Shown in pieces: positions 1-8,306 of a stretch of DNA of 64,000 nt (positions are counted from its first letter, which is position 1; each line of letters starts with the position of its first letter). The notes under the pieces are model-generated. The model was not told the origin of the DNA, did no database searches, and saw only the letters and a program-made list of their open reading frames with translations. The position numbers and the translations under genes were made by a program. The stretch is taken from contig CAVXYG010000006.1 in NCBI GenBank assembly GCA_963766005.1, forward strand, positions 310,001 to 374,000. The letters run 5' to 3'. Origin of the DNA: CAVXYG01 sp963766005. Its GTDB lineage: Bacteria > Actinomycetota > Actinomycetes > S36-B12 > GCA-2699445.

Positions 1-538
1 GCAGCCACTCCAGTCGCCGTGCCAGCTCGCGCTCGGTGCGGCCCGCCACGCCGTCGTCGAGCACCTGCAGCAACGCCTCCTGCGACACCTGGCACGCCGC
101 TTCGATCGCGGCGATCTCGGCCGGGTCCTTGTGGCTGCGCAGCCGTCCCACGAGGTCCTCGGCGAGGTCGAGGCCTGCGTGGTCGGCAGCCGTCGAGCGC
201 CACCGCGCGGCCGTGATCGCGTGCCCCTCCAGCAGCGCCCTGCGATCGCCGCGCTCCCGCAGCGCTGCCGTGAGCACGTCGCGGGCCTCGATCACCGAGA
301 CGCCGAGCACCTGCTCGACCGCTGCGGGCAGGTAGCGGGAATCGGTGAACAGGGCGCAGTCGTCGCCGTCGACCAGCACCGCGCCGTTCGATCCGCGGAA
401 TCCGGTGAGGTAGCGGACGTTCACGGGGTCGGTGACGATCAGGGCGGCGCGGTGGTGCTGCTCTTGGAGCACGCGCGCCAACCGTGCCCGGCGCTGCGCG
501 GTGCGCTCGGCGGCGAACGGATCGGGGAGCGTCGTCAC
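1..538 (-). CDS. Xaa-Pro peptidase (M24B family), N-terminal part only
   Basis: This is the N-terminal creatinase-like domain of a metallo-aminopeptidase that removes residues in front of proline. Only about 179 codons are present, because the gene runs off the left edge; the C-terminal pita-bread catalytic domain with the metal ligands is not visible. The family signature YLTGFRGSNGAVLV is followed by LFTDSRYL, which is typical of aminopeptidase P/PepQ N-domains. The start is GTG, and its first four bases overlap the stop of aroQ (GTGA), so the two genes are translationally coupled at the end of the aro operon. Whether it is PepP- or PepQ-like cannot be decided from this half. Confidence 0.86.
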   Translation of the reverse strand, partial: MTTLPDPFAAERTAQRRARLARVLQEQHHRAALIVTDPVNVRYLTGFRGSNGAVLVDGDDCALFTDSRYLPAAVEQVLGVSVIEARDVLTAALRERGDRRALLEGHAITAARWRSTAADHAGLDLAEDLVGRLRSHKDPAEIAAIEAACQVSQEALLQVLDDGVAGRTERELARRLEWL

Positions 539-1002
539 GTGCTGTGCAGCCAGCGGGCCATCTGCGCGATCGCCAGTCGGTAGGAGTCGATGCCGAACCC
601 GGCGATCGTGCCCTCCACCACGGCCGAGACCACCGATTCGTGGCGGAACGCCTCGCGGGCGGCGGGGTTGCTCAGGTGCACCTCGATCATGGGCGCCCGA
701 CGCTGCGCGCACGCATCGCGCAGCGCGTAGGAGTAGTGGGTGAACGCCGCCGGATTGATGACGACCGGCGTCGAGGCGTCGATCGCGCCGTGGATCGCGG
801 CGATGAGCTCGGCCTCGTCATCGGTCTGGAGCACGTCGACCTCCAGGCCCAGGTCGGCGCCGTACTCCTGGCACAGCCTCACCAGTGCGGCGTGGTCTGT
901 CGAGCCGTACACCTCGGGCTCGCGGCTGCCGAGCCGGCCCAGGTTCGGGCCGTTGAGGACCAGCACCGCGGGTCGAGGCCCCGCCGAACCGGAAGACGTC
1001 AT
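535..1002 (-). CDS. aroQ: Type II 3-dehydroquinate dehydratase
   Basis: A 155-residue cytoplasmic enzyme that dehydrates 3-dehydroquinate to 3-dehydroshikimate, the third step of the shikimate pathway. The family signatures are in order: LNGPNLGRLGSREPEVYG near the N-terminus, with the active-site Arg and the Tyr of the mobile lid; NPAAFTHYSYALRDA; EVHLSN; and RHESVVS with the catalytic His. The length is normal for the dodecameric type II enzyme (about 150 residues), and it is unrelated to type I AroD. The start overlaps the aroB stop (ATGA) and the stop overlaps the next peptidase gene, so it sits inside a tightly packed aroC-aroK-aroB-aroQ operon. Confidence 0.97.
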   Translation of the reverse strand: MTSSGSAGPRPAVLVLNGPNLGRLGSREPEVYGSTDHAALVRLCQEYGADLGLEVDVLQTDDEAELIAAIHGAIDASTPVVINPAAFTHYSYALRDACAQRRAPMIEVHLSNPAAREAFRHESVVSAVVEGTIAGFGIDSYRLAIAQMARWLHST

Positions 1003-2087
1003 CGCGACACCTCCGCGTAGGCCGACACCAGCAGTGCCGGATCGGGACCTTCGAGCAGACCAGGCTTGCCGATTGCGTCCAGGACGACGAAGCGCAGCAG
1101 GTCTCCGCGGGACTTCTTATCCAGCCGCATGGCGGCCAGGAGATCGTCCCATCGGTCGCCCCGGTAGGCCGTGGGCAACCCGACCGCGGTGAGGATATCG
1201 CGGTGCCGCTGGACCGCGGCGTCGGACAGCCGGCCGGACAACCGGGCCAGCTCGGCGACGTAGACCATGCCGACGGCGACCGCCGCCCCGTGCCGCCAGC
1301 GGTAGCGCTCCACGCGTTCGATCGCGTGGCCGAACGTGTGTCCGTAGTTCAGCACCTCCCGTCCGAGCCGGCGGTCCAGGGACTCGGTCAGGTCGTCGGC
1401 GACCACGGCGGCCTTCACCGCCACCGCCCGCCGGATGAGCTCGGTGGCGACCTCGGCGTCGGCGTCGACCGCCGCCCCGGGGTCCGCCTCGATGAGGTCG
1501 AGGATCCCGGGGTCGGCGATGAAACCGCACTTGATGACCTCGGCCAGCCCGGCGACGTAGTCGTTGCGCGGCAGGGTCGCCAGAGCGTTCAGGTCGCAGA
1601 GCACGCCGGCGGGCGGATGGATCGCGCCGACGAGGTTCTTCCCGGCGTCGGTGTTGATCCCGGTCTTGCCCCCCACCGCGGCGTCCACCATGCCCAGCAG
1701 CGTGGTCGGGATATGCACGACGGCGACACCGCGCAGCCAGGTGGCGGCAACGAACCCGCCGAGGTCGGTCGTGGCGCCGCCGCCGAGGGCGACGATGGCG
1801 TCGGAGCGCGTGAAGCCGGACTGGCCGAGCGCGGTCCAGCAGAACTCCAGCACCGCGGCCGTCTTGGCGTCCTCGGCATCCGGGACCTCCAGCGTGATCA
1901 CCCGGTAGGACTCGGCCAGGGAGTCGCGGATGGCGTCGGCGCTGGTGGCCAGCGCGGCGGGATGGATGATCGCGATCTGCTGCGGCCGGCGGCCGAGCAG
2001 CGCGGGCAGCTCCTCGAGGAGCCCGCGGCCGATCACGACGTCGTACGGCTTGGGACCGCCGACCCGGATTCTTGCGTGCTCATCCAT
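999..2087 (-). CDS. aroB: 3-dehydroquinate synthase
   Basis: A 362-residue NAD- and metal-dependent enzyme that turns DAHP into 3-dehydroquinate, the second shikimate step. Visible signatures are the GGGATTDLGGFVAATWLRG nucleotide-binding segment, then PTTLLGMVDAAVGGKTGIN, the Lys-rich KNLVGAIHPP, the metal ligand in GLAEVIKCGFI, and the LNYGHTFGHAIE histidines. The length is typical. The ATG overlaps the last bases of aroK by eight nucleotides, and the stop overlaps the aroQ start, indicating one transcript. Confidence 0.97.
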   Translation of the reverse strand: MDEHARIRVGGPKPYDVVIGRGLLEELPALLGRRPQQIAIIHPAALATSADAIRDSLAESYRVITLEVPDAEDAKTAAVLEFCWTALGQSGFTRSDAIVALGGGATTDLGGFVAATWLRGVAVVHIPTTLLGMVDAAVGGKTGINTDAGKNLVGAIHPPAGVLCDLNALATLPRNDYVAGLAEVIKCGFIADPGILDLIEADPGAAVDADAEVATELIRRAVAVKAAVVADDLTESLDRRLGREVLNYGHTFGHAIERVERYRWRHGAAVAVGMVYVAELARLSGRLSDAAVQRHRDILTAVGLPTAYRGDRWDDLLAAMRLDKKSRGDLLRFVVLDAIGKPGLLEGPDPALLVSAYAEVSR

Positions 2088-2592
2088 GCTCGCCCCTCAG
2101 CTGTCGCACGATCTCGGACACCACGTCGTCGGGGTTTCGGCCGGAGGTCTCGACCGACCACCGGGCTGCCCCCTCGTACCACGGTCGGCGCGCTTGGAGG
2201 AGCTCCGCCCACTGCCCTCGGACGTTGCCCAGCAGTACCGGCCGGGGCCCGGAGATGCCCACTCGCGAGACCGCCTCGCCAGGCTCGACCTGCAGCCAGA
2301 CAACAGGGCGCCCGATCAGCGCGGTGCGGACCTCCTCGCTCTGCAGGGCGCCGCCCCCCACGGCGAGGACACCGTCGTGCTCCTGCAGCGCGGACTGGAC
2401 CGCCGCCTGCTCCAAGGTCCGGAAGGCGTCTTCTCCCCGGGTGATGAACAGGTCGTGGATGCTCATCCCGGCGGCAGCGGCCACGTCGGCATCGGTGTCT
2501 CGGAAGGCGCAGTCCAGCGCCTGTCCGAGCAGCCGGCCGATCGTCGTCTTACCGCTGCCCGGAGCCCCGATGAGAATCGCCCTCGGCGCCAT
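2080..2592 (-). CDS. aroK: Shikimate kinase
   Basis: A 170-residue P-loop kinase that phosphorylates shikimate at the 3-hydroxyl. The Walker A loop IGAPGSGKTTIG lies at about residues 9-20, followed by FRDTDADV (the shikimate-binding Asp), FITRGEDAFRTLE, and GGGALQ, which closes over the substrate. I chose the ATG at 2592, one base after the aroC stop, because the Walker loop begins directly behind it; the open frame upstream has no homology. The gene overlaps aroB by eight bases, so it is co-transcribed with the other aro genes. Confidence 0.95.
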   Translation of the reverse strand: MAPRAILIGAPGSGKTTIGRLLGQALDCAFRDTDADVAAAAGMSIHDLFITRGEDAFRTLEQAAVQSALQEHDGVLAVGGGALQSEEVRTALIGRPVVWLQVEPGEAVSRVGISGPRPVLLGNVRGQWAELLQARRPWYEGAARWSVETSGRNPDDVVSEIVRQLRGEHG

Positions 2593-2593
2593 C

Positions 2594-3775
2594 TCAGAGG
2601 ACCGTGAGCGCGTCGCGGTACGCGGCGATGTTGCGCCGGGTCTCGCCCACGCTGTCGCCGCCGAACTTCTCCAACACCGCATCGGCGAGCACGAGGGCCA
2701 CCATCGCCTCCGCCACGACACCGGCCGCCGGGACGGCGCAGACGTCGGATCGTTGATTGATGGCGACCGCGGCCTCCCCGGTGGCGACATCGACCGTGCG
2801 CAGTGCTCGCGGGATGGTGGAGATGGGTTTCATGGCGGCGCGCACCCGGACGGTCTCGCCGGTGGTCATCCCGCCCTCGATGCCGCCGCTGTGGCCGCTG
2901 GTGCGCTGCAGCCGGCCGTCGTCGGCCACGATCTCGTCCTGGGCCGCAGAGCCGCGGGTGGCAGCGAGCGCGAGCCCGTCTCCCACCTCCACCGCCTTGA
3001 TGGCCTGAATGCCCATCAACGCTCCTGCCAGCCGGCTGTCGAGGCGGCGGTCCCAGTGGACGTAGGAGCCGACGCCCGGCGGCATGCCGTCCACGACGAC
3101 CTCGACGACGCCGCCGAGCGTGTCGCCGTCCTTGTGGGCGGCCTCGATCTCGTCCACCATGGCCGCGCCGGTGCGGGCGTCGGCGCAGCGCACGGGATCG
3201 GCGTCGATGCGCTCGCGGTCGGCGAATGCCGGGACCGATGCGTCGCCGGGCACCTCGACGGTGCCGATCCGAACGACGTGGCTGACGAGTCGGACGTCCG
3301 CCGCCTGCAGCAGGAACGCGCCGGCCACCGCCCCGAGCGCGACCCGGGCCGCGGTCTCGCGCGCCGAGGCCCGTTCCAGGACCGGTCGGATGTCGTCGAA
3401 GGCGTACTTCTGCATGCCCGCGAGATCGGCATGGCCCGGCCGCGGCCGGGTGAGCGGGGTGTTGCGGGCCAGCCCGGCCAGGGTGTCGGCGTCGACCGGG
3501 TCGGCGGCCATGACCTGCTCCCACCGCGGCCATTCGCTGTTGCCGACCTCGAGGGACACCGGTCCGCCCATCGTGCGCCCGTGGCGGATGCCGCCGGTGA
3601 TGCGCACCGCATCGGCCTCGAACTTCATGCGCGCGCCGCGCCCGACGCCGAGCCGTCGCCTGGCCAGCGCGGATGCGATGTCGTCGCTGGTGATAGCGAC
3701 GTGCGCAGGCACGCCCTCCACGACGGCGGTGAGCAGGGGCCCGTGGGACTCTCCGGCGGTCAACCAGCGCAGCAT
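2594..3775 (-). CDS. aroC: Chorismate synthase
   Basis: A 393-residue FMN-dependent enzyme that converts EPSP to chorismate, the last common aromatic step. It starts with the hallmark MLRWLTAGESHGPLL. It then has RRRLGVGRGARMKFEAD, RPRPGHADLAG, RASARETAARVA, and RTSGHSGGIEGGMTTGE, with the conserved His residues near the FMN site. The length is normal. It is the first gene of the aro operon (aroC-aroK-aroB-aroQ-peptidase) and is separated from aroK by one base. The chorismate made here is the substrate of PabB, whose gene lies at the other end of the window. Confidence 0.97.
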   Translation of the reverse strand: MLRWLTAGESHGPLLTAVVEGVPAHVAITSDDIASALARRRLGVGRGARMKFEADAVRITGGIRHGRTMGGPVSLEVGNSEWPRWEQVMAADPVDADTLAGLARNTPLTRPRPGHADLAGMQKYAFDDIRPVLERASARETAARVALGAVAGAFLLQAADVRLVSHVVRIGTVEVPGDASVPAFADRERIDADPVRCADARTGAAMVDEIEAAHKDGDTLGGVVEVVVDGMPPGVGSYVHWDRRLDSRLAGALMGIQAIKAVEVGDGLALAATRGSAAQDEIVADDGRLQRTSGHSGGIEGGMTTGETVRVRAAMKPISTIPRALRTVDVATGEAAVAINQRSDVCAVPAAGVVAEAMVALVLADAVLEKFGGDSVGETRRNIAAYRDALTVL

Positions 3776-3829
3776 GGTGCCGATTGTCCCATGACGCCGT
3801 GGTCGCTGGGTCAGGCAAGCAGCAGCCGG

Positions 3830-4600
3830 TCACCCGAGGTACCAGGCCCCGATCTGCTCGCCGAAGAGCAGGCCGACGTAGGTGCCGGCGAACATGAAGG
3901 GGCCGAACGGGATCTTGCTCTTGCGGCCCGCGCGCCGCACTGCTATCAGCAGCAGCCCGGCGATGGCGCCGATGAAGAACCCCGCCAGCGCCCCGACGAG
4001 CACGGGCCACCAACCCACCCAGCCCAGCAGCATGCCGAGCACGCCCGCGAGCTTGATATCGCCGCCGCCCATCCCGGACGGGTTGATCAGCGCGAGCAGG
4101 AAGTAGCCGAGGAACATGGCCAGGCCGCCGAGCACGGCGCGACCGAGGTCGCCGAAGTCGCCCGGTCCCGCGGTGGCCAGCACGAGCAGGGCGAGCACGA
4201 CCGGGTAGGACGGCAGCACGATCGCATCCGGCAGCCGGTGGTGCTCCAGGTCGATGGCGGTGGCCGCGACGGCGAGCGCGGCCAGGTACAGGCCTGCCGG
4301 CAGCTCCCACGACAACCCCAGGTTGAGGTAGGTCAGCAGGAACAGCAGGCCGCTCGCGCCTTCGATCAGGGGGTAGCGCACGGGAAGAGGCGCCCCGCAG
4401 GCCCGGCACCGGCCGCCCAGCAGCAGCCAGGACAGGACCGGGATGCGATCGCGGGCAGCGATGCGGGCGCCGCACGTCGTGCAGACCGGTCCGGGTGTGT
4501 GCAGGGCATCCGAGCCGGGCACTCGGTCGACCACGGTCGTGAGGTAGCCGCCCACCACCAGACCCAGCAGCCCGGCGGCCGCCGCGACGAGGAACTCCAC
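3830..4600 (-). CDS. Prepilin peptidase (A24 family, type IV leader peptidase)
   Basis: A polytopic inner-membrane aspartic protease that removes the short leader of type IV prepilins or Flp/Tad pilins, 256 residues from GTG at 4600. Two CxxC pairs (CTTCGARI and CRACGAPLP), probably zinc-binding, lie in the first cytoplasmic loop. The first catalytic Asp is in DLEHHRLPDAIVLP and the second in the GxGD-type motif GMGGGDIKLAG. About seven hydrophobic segments are visible. A longer start at 4699 would run into the divergent gene's start region, and the extra residues are not hydrophobic, so the GTG before EFLVAAAAGLLG is preferred. No pilin gene is in the window, so its substrates lie elsewhere. 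Confidence 0.88.
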   Translation of the reverse strand: MEFLVAAAAGLLGLVVGGYLTTVVDRVPGSDALHTPGPVCTTCGARIAARDRIPVLSWLLLGGRCRACGAPLPVRYPLIEGASGLLFLLTYLNLGLSWELPAGLYLAALAVAATAIDLEHHRLPDAIVLPSYPVVLALLVLATAGPGDFGDLGRAVLGGLAMFLGYFLLALINPSGMGGGDIKLAGVLGMLLGWVGWWPVLVGALAGFFIGAIAGLLLIAVRRAGRKSKIPFGPFMFAGTYVGLLFGEQIGAWYLG

Positions 4601-4697
4601 CCCTGGAGTCTGGCAGGCCTGAGGGCGAGCTGCGATCGCGTGGGGATACCGGCCGGTAGCGTAGGCACCCGTCCGACCACCGACCAAGGGGGGATCC

Positions 4698-6749
4698 ATG
4701 GGTGCTCATCAGCTCCCGACGGCGCCGGGCATCGGGCGCGGCCTGCTCGGGTGGATCCTGGCAGCAGCGCTGGTGGCAGGTCTGGTGGTTGCCGGACCAG
4801 CGGCGCCCACCAGCGCCGCCCCGGTGCCGCCCGACTACGCCCCGCTGACCAAGCCCGCCCGCGTGCTCGACACCCGCGCCAGCGCCATGCCCGGCCCCGG
4901 CAGCATCCTGCGGGTCACGATCCCCGGAAGCCCGGCGGCAGCGATGCTCAACGTCGTGGCCACCGACCCGCGGTCATCCGGATACCTGACCGTGTGGGCC
5001 TGCGACGCACCGCGTCCTGGCACGTCCAGCGTCAACTTCGCGGCCGGTGGGGCACCGGTGGCCGCCCTGGCGTTCTCGGCGGTGAGCAGCGGCGGACAGG
5101 TGTGCCTGTTCACCAGCGCGGCCACCCACATCGTCGTGGACCTCTTCGGCACGACGCCGCGGGGTTCGGCGGTCCGTGCCGTGCAGCCGGTGCGGGCGAT
5201 CGATACCCGCACGACTCCCGGCAAACCCGCCGCCGGGTCCGTGACGCGCATCTCGCTGGCGGGGGTTGCCGGCATCGGATCGCGAACCCCGGCGGTCGTG
5301 GCGAGCTTGACGGTGACCCAACCGGCCTCGGCCGGCTGGGCGGCGATCTCTTCGTGCGACGCCGGTTGGGCGGGGACCTCCACGGTCAATCTGAGCCGAT
5401 CCGGGACGACGCGGGCGAATGCCGCGATCGTCGCTGTGGGAGCCACGGCTGAGGTCTGCGTTCGGGTCAGCACCGCATCGCACATCATCGTGGACATCAC
5501 CGGACGGGCGGAGCCGGGCGCGCAGCTGCACGCGAATCGACAGCAACGCCTGGTCGATACTCGACAGGCCACCGGCCCGACCGGAGCCGGGCGTGTTGCT
5601 GCCGACTCGGTGGTCCGCGTGCCCAATATCCTGACCGGCTCGCAAGCCGTGTCGGTCAACGTGACCGTCACGGGGGCCAGCGGCCGCGGGTGGGCGCGGG
5701 TGTGGCTGTGCTCCCGGCCGGAGCCGGCGACCTCGAACCTCAACTTCGCGGGGCCGGCGGCCGTGGCCAACGCGGCAGTCACGCTGTCCGCCCCGGACGG
5801 CCCCCTGTGCGTCCGCGTGGCCGGCGCCGCCGCCCATGTCGTGGTGGATGCGATGGCGGCGTTCGCGCGTCAGTGGGACGACGCGCCGTTGGCCGACCGG
5901 GCGGACTTCGGCGCGTGGGTCGACGGGATGATCGCCGAACCGGCGAGGTTCACGGCCCGCGAGCGCACCCTCGGCACCCGGTTCGACATCGCGTCGTACT
6001 TCTTCGGCTACGGCGATTGGTTCCCCACCGATATCGAGCGCCGCTTCGCCGACGGCGGCACCCGCGACGTCCTCATCAGTTGGGACATGGGTCGACATCG
6101 CTTCCGGGAGTGGTCCGCCGGGGCCCATGACGCCTACCTGCGCACGATCGGACGCCTCGCCGCGCAGTACCCGTACCCGATCTACGTCCGGCCGTGGCCG
6201 GAGATGAACGGCGATTGGCAGCCCTACCAGCCCACGGCGCGCGGGCAGCAGCCCTATGGCGGCACGCCGGCCGAGTTCGTCTCGGCGTGGCGGCACGTGG
6301 TCGACACGGTCCGGGCAGCGGGCGGCACGCGCGTGCGCTGGGTCTTCAACCCCTATGCCGCGACCTATCCCGGGGCGACGGACGTGCGGTCGTTGTGGCC
6401 CGGCCGCGGGTACGTCGATGTCCTCGGCATGGACGGCTACAACTGGGGCGGCGGACCGGCGCCGTGGCAGTCCTTCGGCGAGGTCTTCGCCGGGATCTAC
6501 TCCGAGTTGTCGGCCCTGGACCCCGCCCTGCCCATCTGGGTCTGCGAGACGGCGTCGCGGGAACCCGCAGTCGACGACGGTGCCGTGGCATTGCCGGGCG
6601 AGTCCAAGAGGGCGTGGGTGGCGGACATGTTCGCCCAGCAGGGGTTCTCCCGGATCGAGGCGCTCGTCTGGTTCGACGAGCGCAAGGAGCGCGATTGGCG
6701 GTTCGACTCCTCCCCCGGCGCTCTGGCGGCGTTCCGAGGGGCCCTGTGA
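4698..6749 (+). CDS. Secreted GH26-family-like glycanase with three N-terminal Cys-paired repeats
   Basis: A 683-residue exported protein. A signal peptide with a long hydrophobic core spans about residues 14-41. Three homologous repeats of about 110 residues follow (roughly 52-152, 163-268, 281-388). Each begins with an R-x-x-DTR motif, carries two cysteines (C102/C136, C220/C254, C338/C371) and ends in H-[IV]-[IV]-VD. The C-terminal catalytic domain (about 390-683) resembles glycoside hydrolase family 26 (mannanase/xylanase-like). RPWPEMNGDW holds the likely acid/base E502, and IWVCETASRE holds the likely nucleophile E617; WFDERKERDWRFD closes the domain. A strong ribosome site (aaggggggatcc) precedes the ATG. 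The substrate is not known. The next genes are a GT2 transferase, a tiny sorting-signal peptide and a sortase, so it may act on a cell-surface glycan. Confidence 0.84.
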   Translation: MGAHQLPTAPGIGRGLLGWILAAALVAGLVVAGPAAPTSAAPVPPDYAPLTKPARVLDTRASAMPGPGSILRVTIPGSPAAAMLNVVATDPRSSGYLTVWACDAPRPGTSSVNFAAGGAPVAALAFSAVSSGGQVCLFTSAATHIVVDLFGTTPRGSAVRAVQPVRAIDTRTTPGKPAAGSVTRISLAGVAGIGSRTPAVVASLTVTQPASAGWAAISSCDAGWAGTSTVNLSRSGTTRANAAIVAVGATAEVCVRVSTASHIIVDITGRAEPGAQLHANRQQRLVDTRQATGPTGAGRVAADSVVRVPNILTGSQAVSVNVTVTGASGRGWARVWLCSRPEPATSNLNFAGPAAVANAAVTLSAPDGPLCVRVAGAAAHVVVDAMAAFARQWDDAPLADRADFGAWVDGMIAEPARFTARERTLGTRFDIASYFFGYGDWFPTDIERRFADGGTRDVLISWDMGRHRFREWSAGAHDAYLRTIGRLAAQYPYPIYVRPWPEMNGDWQPYQPTARGQQPYGGTPAEFVSAWRHVVDTVRAAGGTRVRWVFNPYAATYPGATDVRSLWPGRGYVDVLGMDGYNWGGGPAPWQSFGEVFAGIYSELSALDPALPIWVCETASREPAVDDGAVALPGESKRAWVADMFAQQGFSRIEALVWFDERKERDWRFDSSPGALAAFRGAL

Positions 6750-6842
6750 CGCATCGGCCGTGAGACCGGAGTCACAGCGGTACTGTCTCCGAGATCACAC
6801 CGGGCAGCGCTTGGGGTCTCTCGCGGCGGGTACTCGTGAAGC

Positions 6843-7973
6843 ATGACCGACGTCCTCGAACGCGCCCTCGCTCTCGGACCCGCTGCCGAGCTCACCGCCG
6901 ACGCCCCAGTGCCGGTCGGCCGACTCGTCGCGCTCGTGCCCGCCCACAACGAGGCCGAGCAGATCGGCGAGACCATCCGCAGCCTGTGCTCCCAGACGCT
7001 GCCGCCGGACGAGATCCTCGTCATCGCCGACAACTGCACCGACAGCACCGTGGCCATCGCCCAGGGTTTCGCCGGCGTGCGGGTCATGGAAACCGTCGAC
7101 AACGAGCATAAGAAGGCCGGCGGACTGAACCAGGCGCTGGACCGGCTGCGGGCCGAGCGCAAGCTGGCCGCGATCGATGCCGTCCTGGTGATGGATGCCG
7201 ACTCGGCACTGGACGCGGGCTTCCTGGAGGCAGCGGTTCGCCGCCTGGCGCAGGGCGATGTCGCCGGTGTCGGCGGCACGTTCCTCGGCAAGCCCGGCGG
7301 CGGTCTGGTCGGCATGTTCCAGCGCAACGAGTACGCGCGCTACGCCCGCGACGTGGGTCGACTGCACGGCAACGTCCTGGTGCTGACCGGTACCGCCACG
7401 GTCTTCCGGGCAGGGGTGTTCGACCACGTTCGCTGGGCGCGCAGCGAGGGCATCCTGCCGGGGACCCCGGACCGGGTCTACGACGTCCATGTGCTCACCG
7501 AGGACAACGAGTTGACGCTGGCTCTCCTGCATCTGGGCTACCAGATCGTCTCGCCCCTGGAATGCCGCCTGTCCACCGACATCATGACCAGCTGGGGCGA
7601 GCTGGCGCGGCAGCGGCTGCGCTGGAAGCGCGGGGCGCTGGAGAACCTCGTGGCCTACGGCTGGACGCCGATCACGCGCCAGTACTGGGGCCGGCAGGCT
7701 CTGAGCCTGCTCGGCGTGCTGGTCATCTTCCTGTATCTCGGGACGCTCAGCTACAGCCTGCTCGTGCTGGGGTCCCTCACCTTCGCGCCCATTTGGATAT
7801 TCGTCACCATGGTCTTCATCGTGGAGCGAGTCGTGACCGTCCGCTCCCGGGGCCGGCGTCAGATGCTCCTGGCCTCGACGCTGGTGGTCGAGATGGCCTA
7901 CGACGTGTACCTGCAGGGCGTGCAGGCCCTTGCGTTCCTCCAAACGGCCACCAATCGCGAGCAGAAGTGGTGA
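6843..7973 (+). CDS. Membrane-bound GT2 family glycosyltransferase
   Basis: A 376-residue processive-type transferase resembling cellulose/poly-GlcNAc synthases. The nucleotide-sugar domain begins at about residue 22 with ALVPAHNEAEQIGETI. It continues with VMDADSALD (DxD metal site), LTEDNELTLA (TED-type catalytic Asp) and QRLRWKRG (QxxRW), the four signatures of this subfamily. Two or three hydrophobic helices follow (about residues 280-335), so it is anchored in the cytoplasmic membrane with the active site inside. It lies 93 bases after the GH26-like gene and 144 bases before the LALTG peptide gene. The product polymer cannot be told from sequence; poly-GlcNAc, cellulose and hyaluronan-like polymers are all possible. 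Confidence 0.86.
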   Translation: MTDVLERALALGPAAELTADAPVPVGRLVALVPAHNEAEQIGETIRSLCSQTLPPDEILVIADNCTDSTVAIAQGFAGVRVMETVDNEHKKAGGLNQALDRLRAERKLAAIDAVLVMDADSALDAGFLEAAVRRLAQGDVAGVGGTFLGKPGGGLVGMFQRNEYARYARDVGRLHGNVLVLTGTATVFRAGVFDHVRWARSEGILPGTPDRVYDVHVLTEDNELTLALLHLGYQIVSPLECRLSTDIMTSWGELARQRLRWKRGALENLVAYGWTPITRQYWGRQALSLLGVLVIFLYLGTLSYSLLVLGSLTFAPIWIFVTMVFIVERVVTVRSRGRRQMLLASTLVVEMAYDVYLQGVQALAFLQTATNREQKW

Positions 7974-7980
7974 CCGCGAC

Positions 7981-8021
7981 TGTGGCACGAGTCACGGTCC
8001 CGCTGTGGCCAGCGTCACAGC
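7981..8021 (+). promoter_or_regulatory. Tandem CRP/GlxR-like palindromes upstream of the sortase-substrate gene
   Basis: Two copies of a TGTG-N8-CAC pattern lie 23 bp apart, start to start. The second, 8004-8019, is TGTG-GCCAGCGT-CACA inside a fully symmetric 6-bp-arm frame (GCTGTG...CACAGC, 8002-8021). The first, 7981-7996, is TGTG-GCACGAGT-CACG. The spacing fits the actinobacterial Crp/GlxR consensus TGTGA-N6-TCACA, with one or two mismatches. They end about 96 bases before the 54-codon gene at 8118. Binding by a cAMP-type regulator is inferred, not shown. Confidence 0.4.
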
Positions 8022-8117
8022 CGGGAACGCTTGGCCGAAGCCTGACCGGGCAGGCTCACAGCGTGGGGCACTGGCCCCCCGAACACGGCACGTCGCACCA
8101 CTGAGAAGGGAACACCG

Positions 8118-8282
8118 ATGTACAACAACCCTGTTGCCGGGCCGACCATGGCTGCCGGAGGCACGCTGGCCCTGACCGGCGGCGTCGGAGGGATGAACTG
8201 GATCTGGATCCTGCTCGGCGCGTTCGCCCTCGTGGCCGGTGCGCTGGCCATCATGCGAGCGGCGCCGAAGTCGCAGGGCTGA
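8118..8282 (+). CDS. 54-residue membrane peptide with an LALTG sorting-signal-like motif
   Basis: A small gene with a good ribosome site (gagaaggga) and ATG start, 24 bases before the sortase gene. The protein has a polar N-terminus of about 16 residues, then LALTG at residues 17-21. A short glycine linker follows, then a hydrophobic helix at about 27-46 and a tail with R47 and K51. This order (LPxTG-like pentapeptide, helix, basic tail) is the layout of a sortase cell-wall sorting signal, and LAxTG is the motif recognised by class E sortases. There is no separate signal peptide, so if it is cut between T20 and G21 the product would be only about 20 residues. It matches no family I recognise. 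It could instead be a small membrane protein with a chance match. Confidence 0.66.
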   Translation: MYNNPVAGPTMAAGGTLALTGGVGGMNWIWILLGAFALVAGALAIMRAAPKSQG

Positions 8283-8306
8283 GCCGAACAGAGCAGGAGA
8301 CCCGTC

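Noticed and set aside
2463..4709. A 748-codon minus-strand frame covering aroC and the prepilin peptidase in another frame
   Set aside because: The same strand already holds aroC and the peptidase with all catalytic motifs; this frame has none.
2072..5452. A 1126-codon open frame on the plus strand across aroK, aroC and the prepilin peptidase
   Set aside because: It is antisense to three clear genes, is Arg/Gly/Asp-rich without any motif, and simply reflects the high GC third positions of the real genes.
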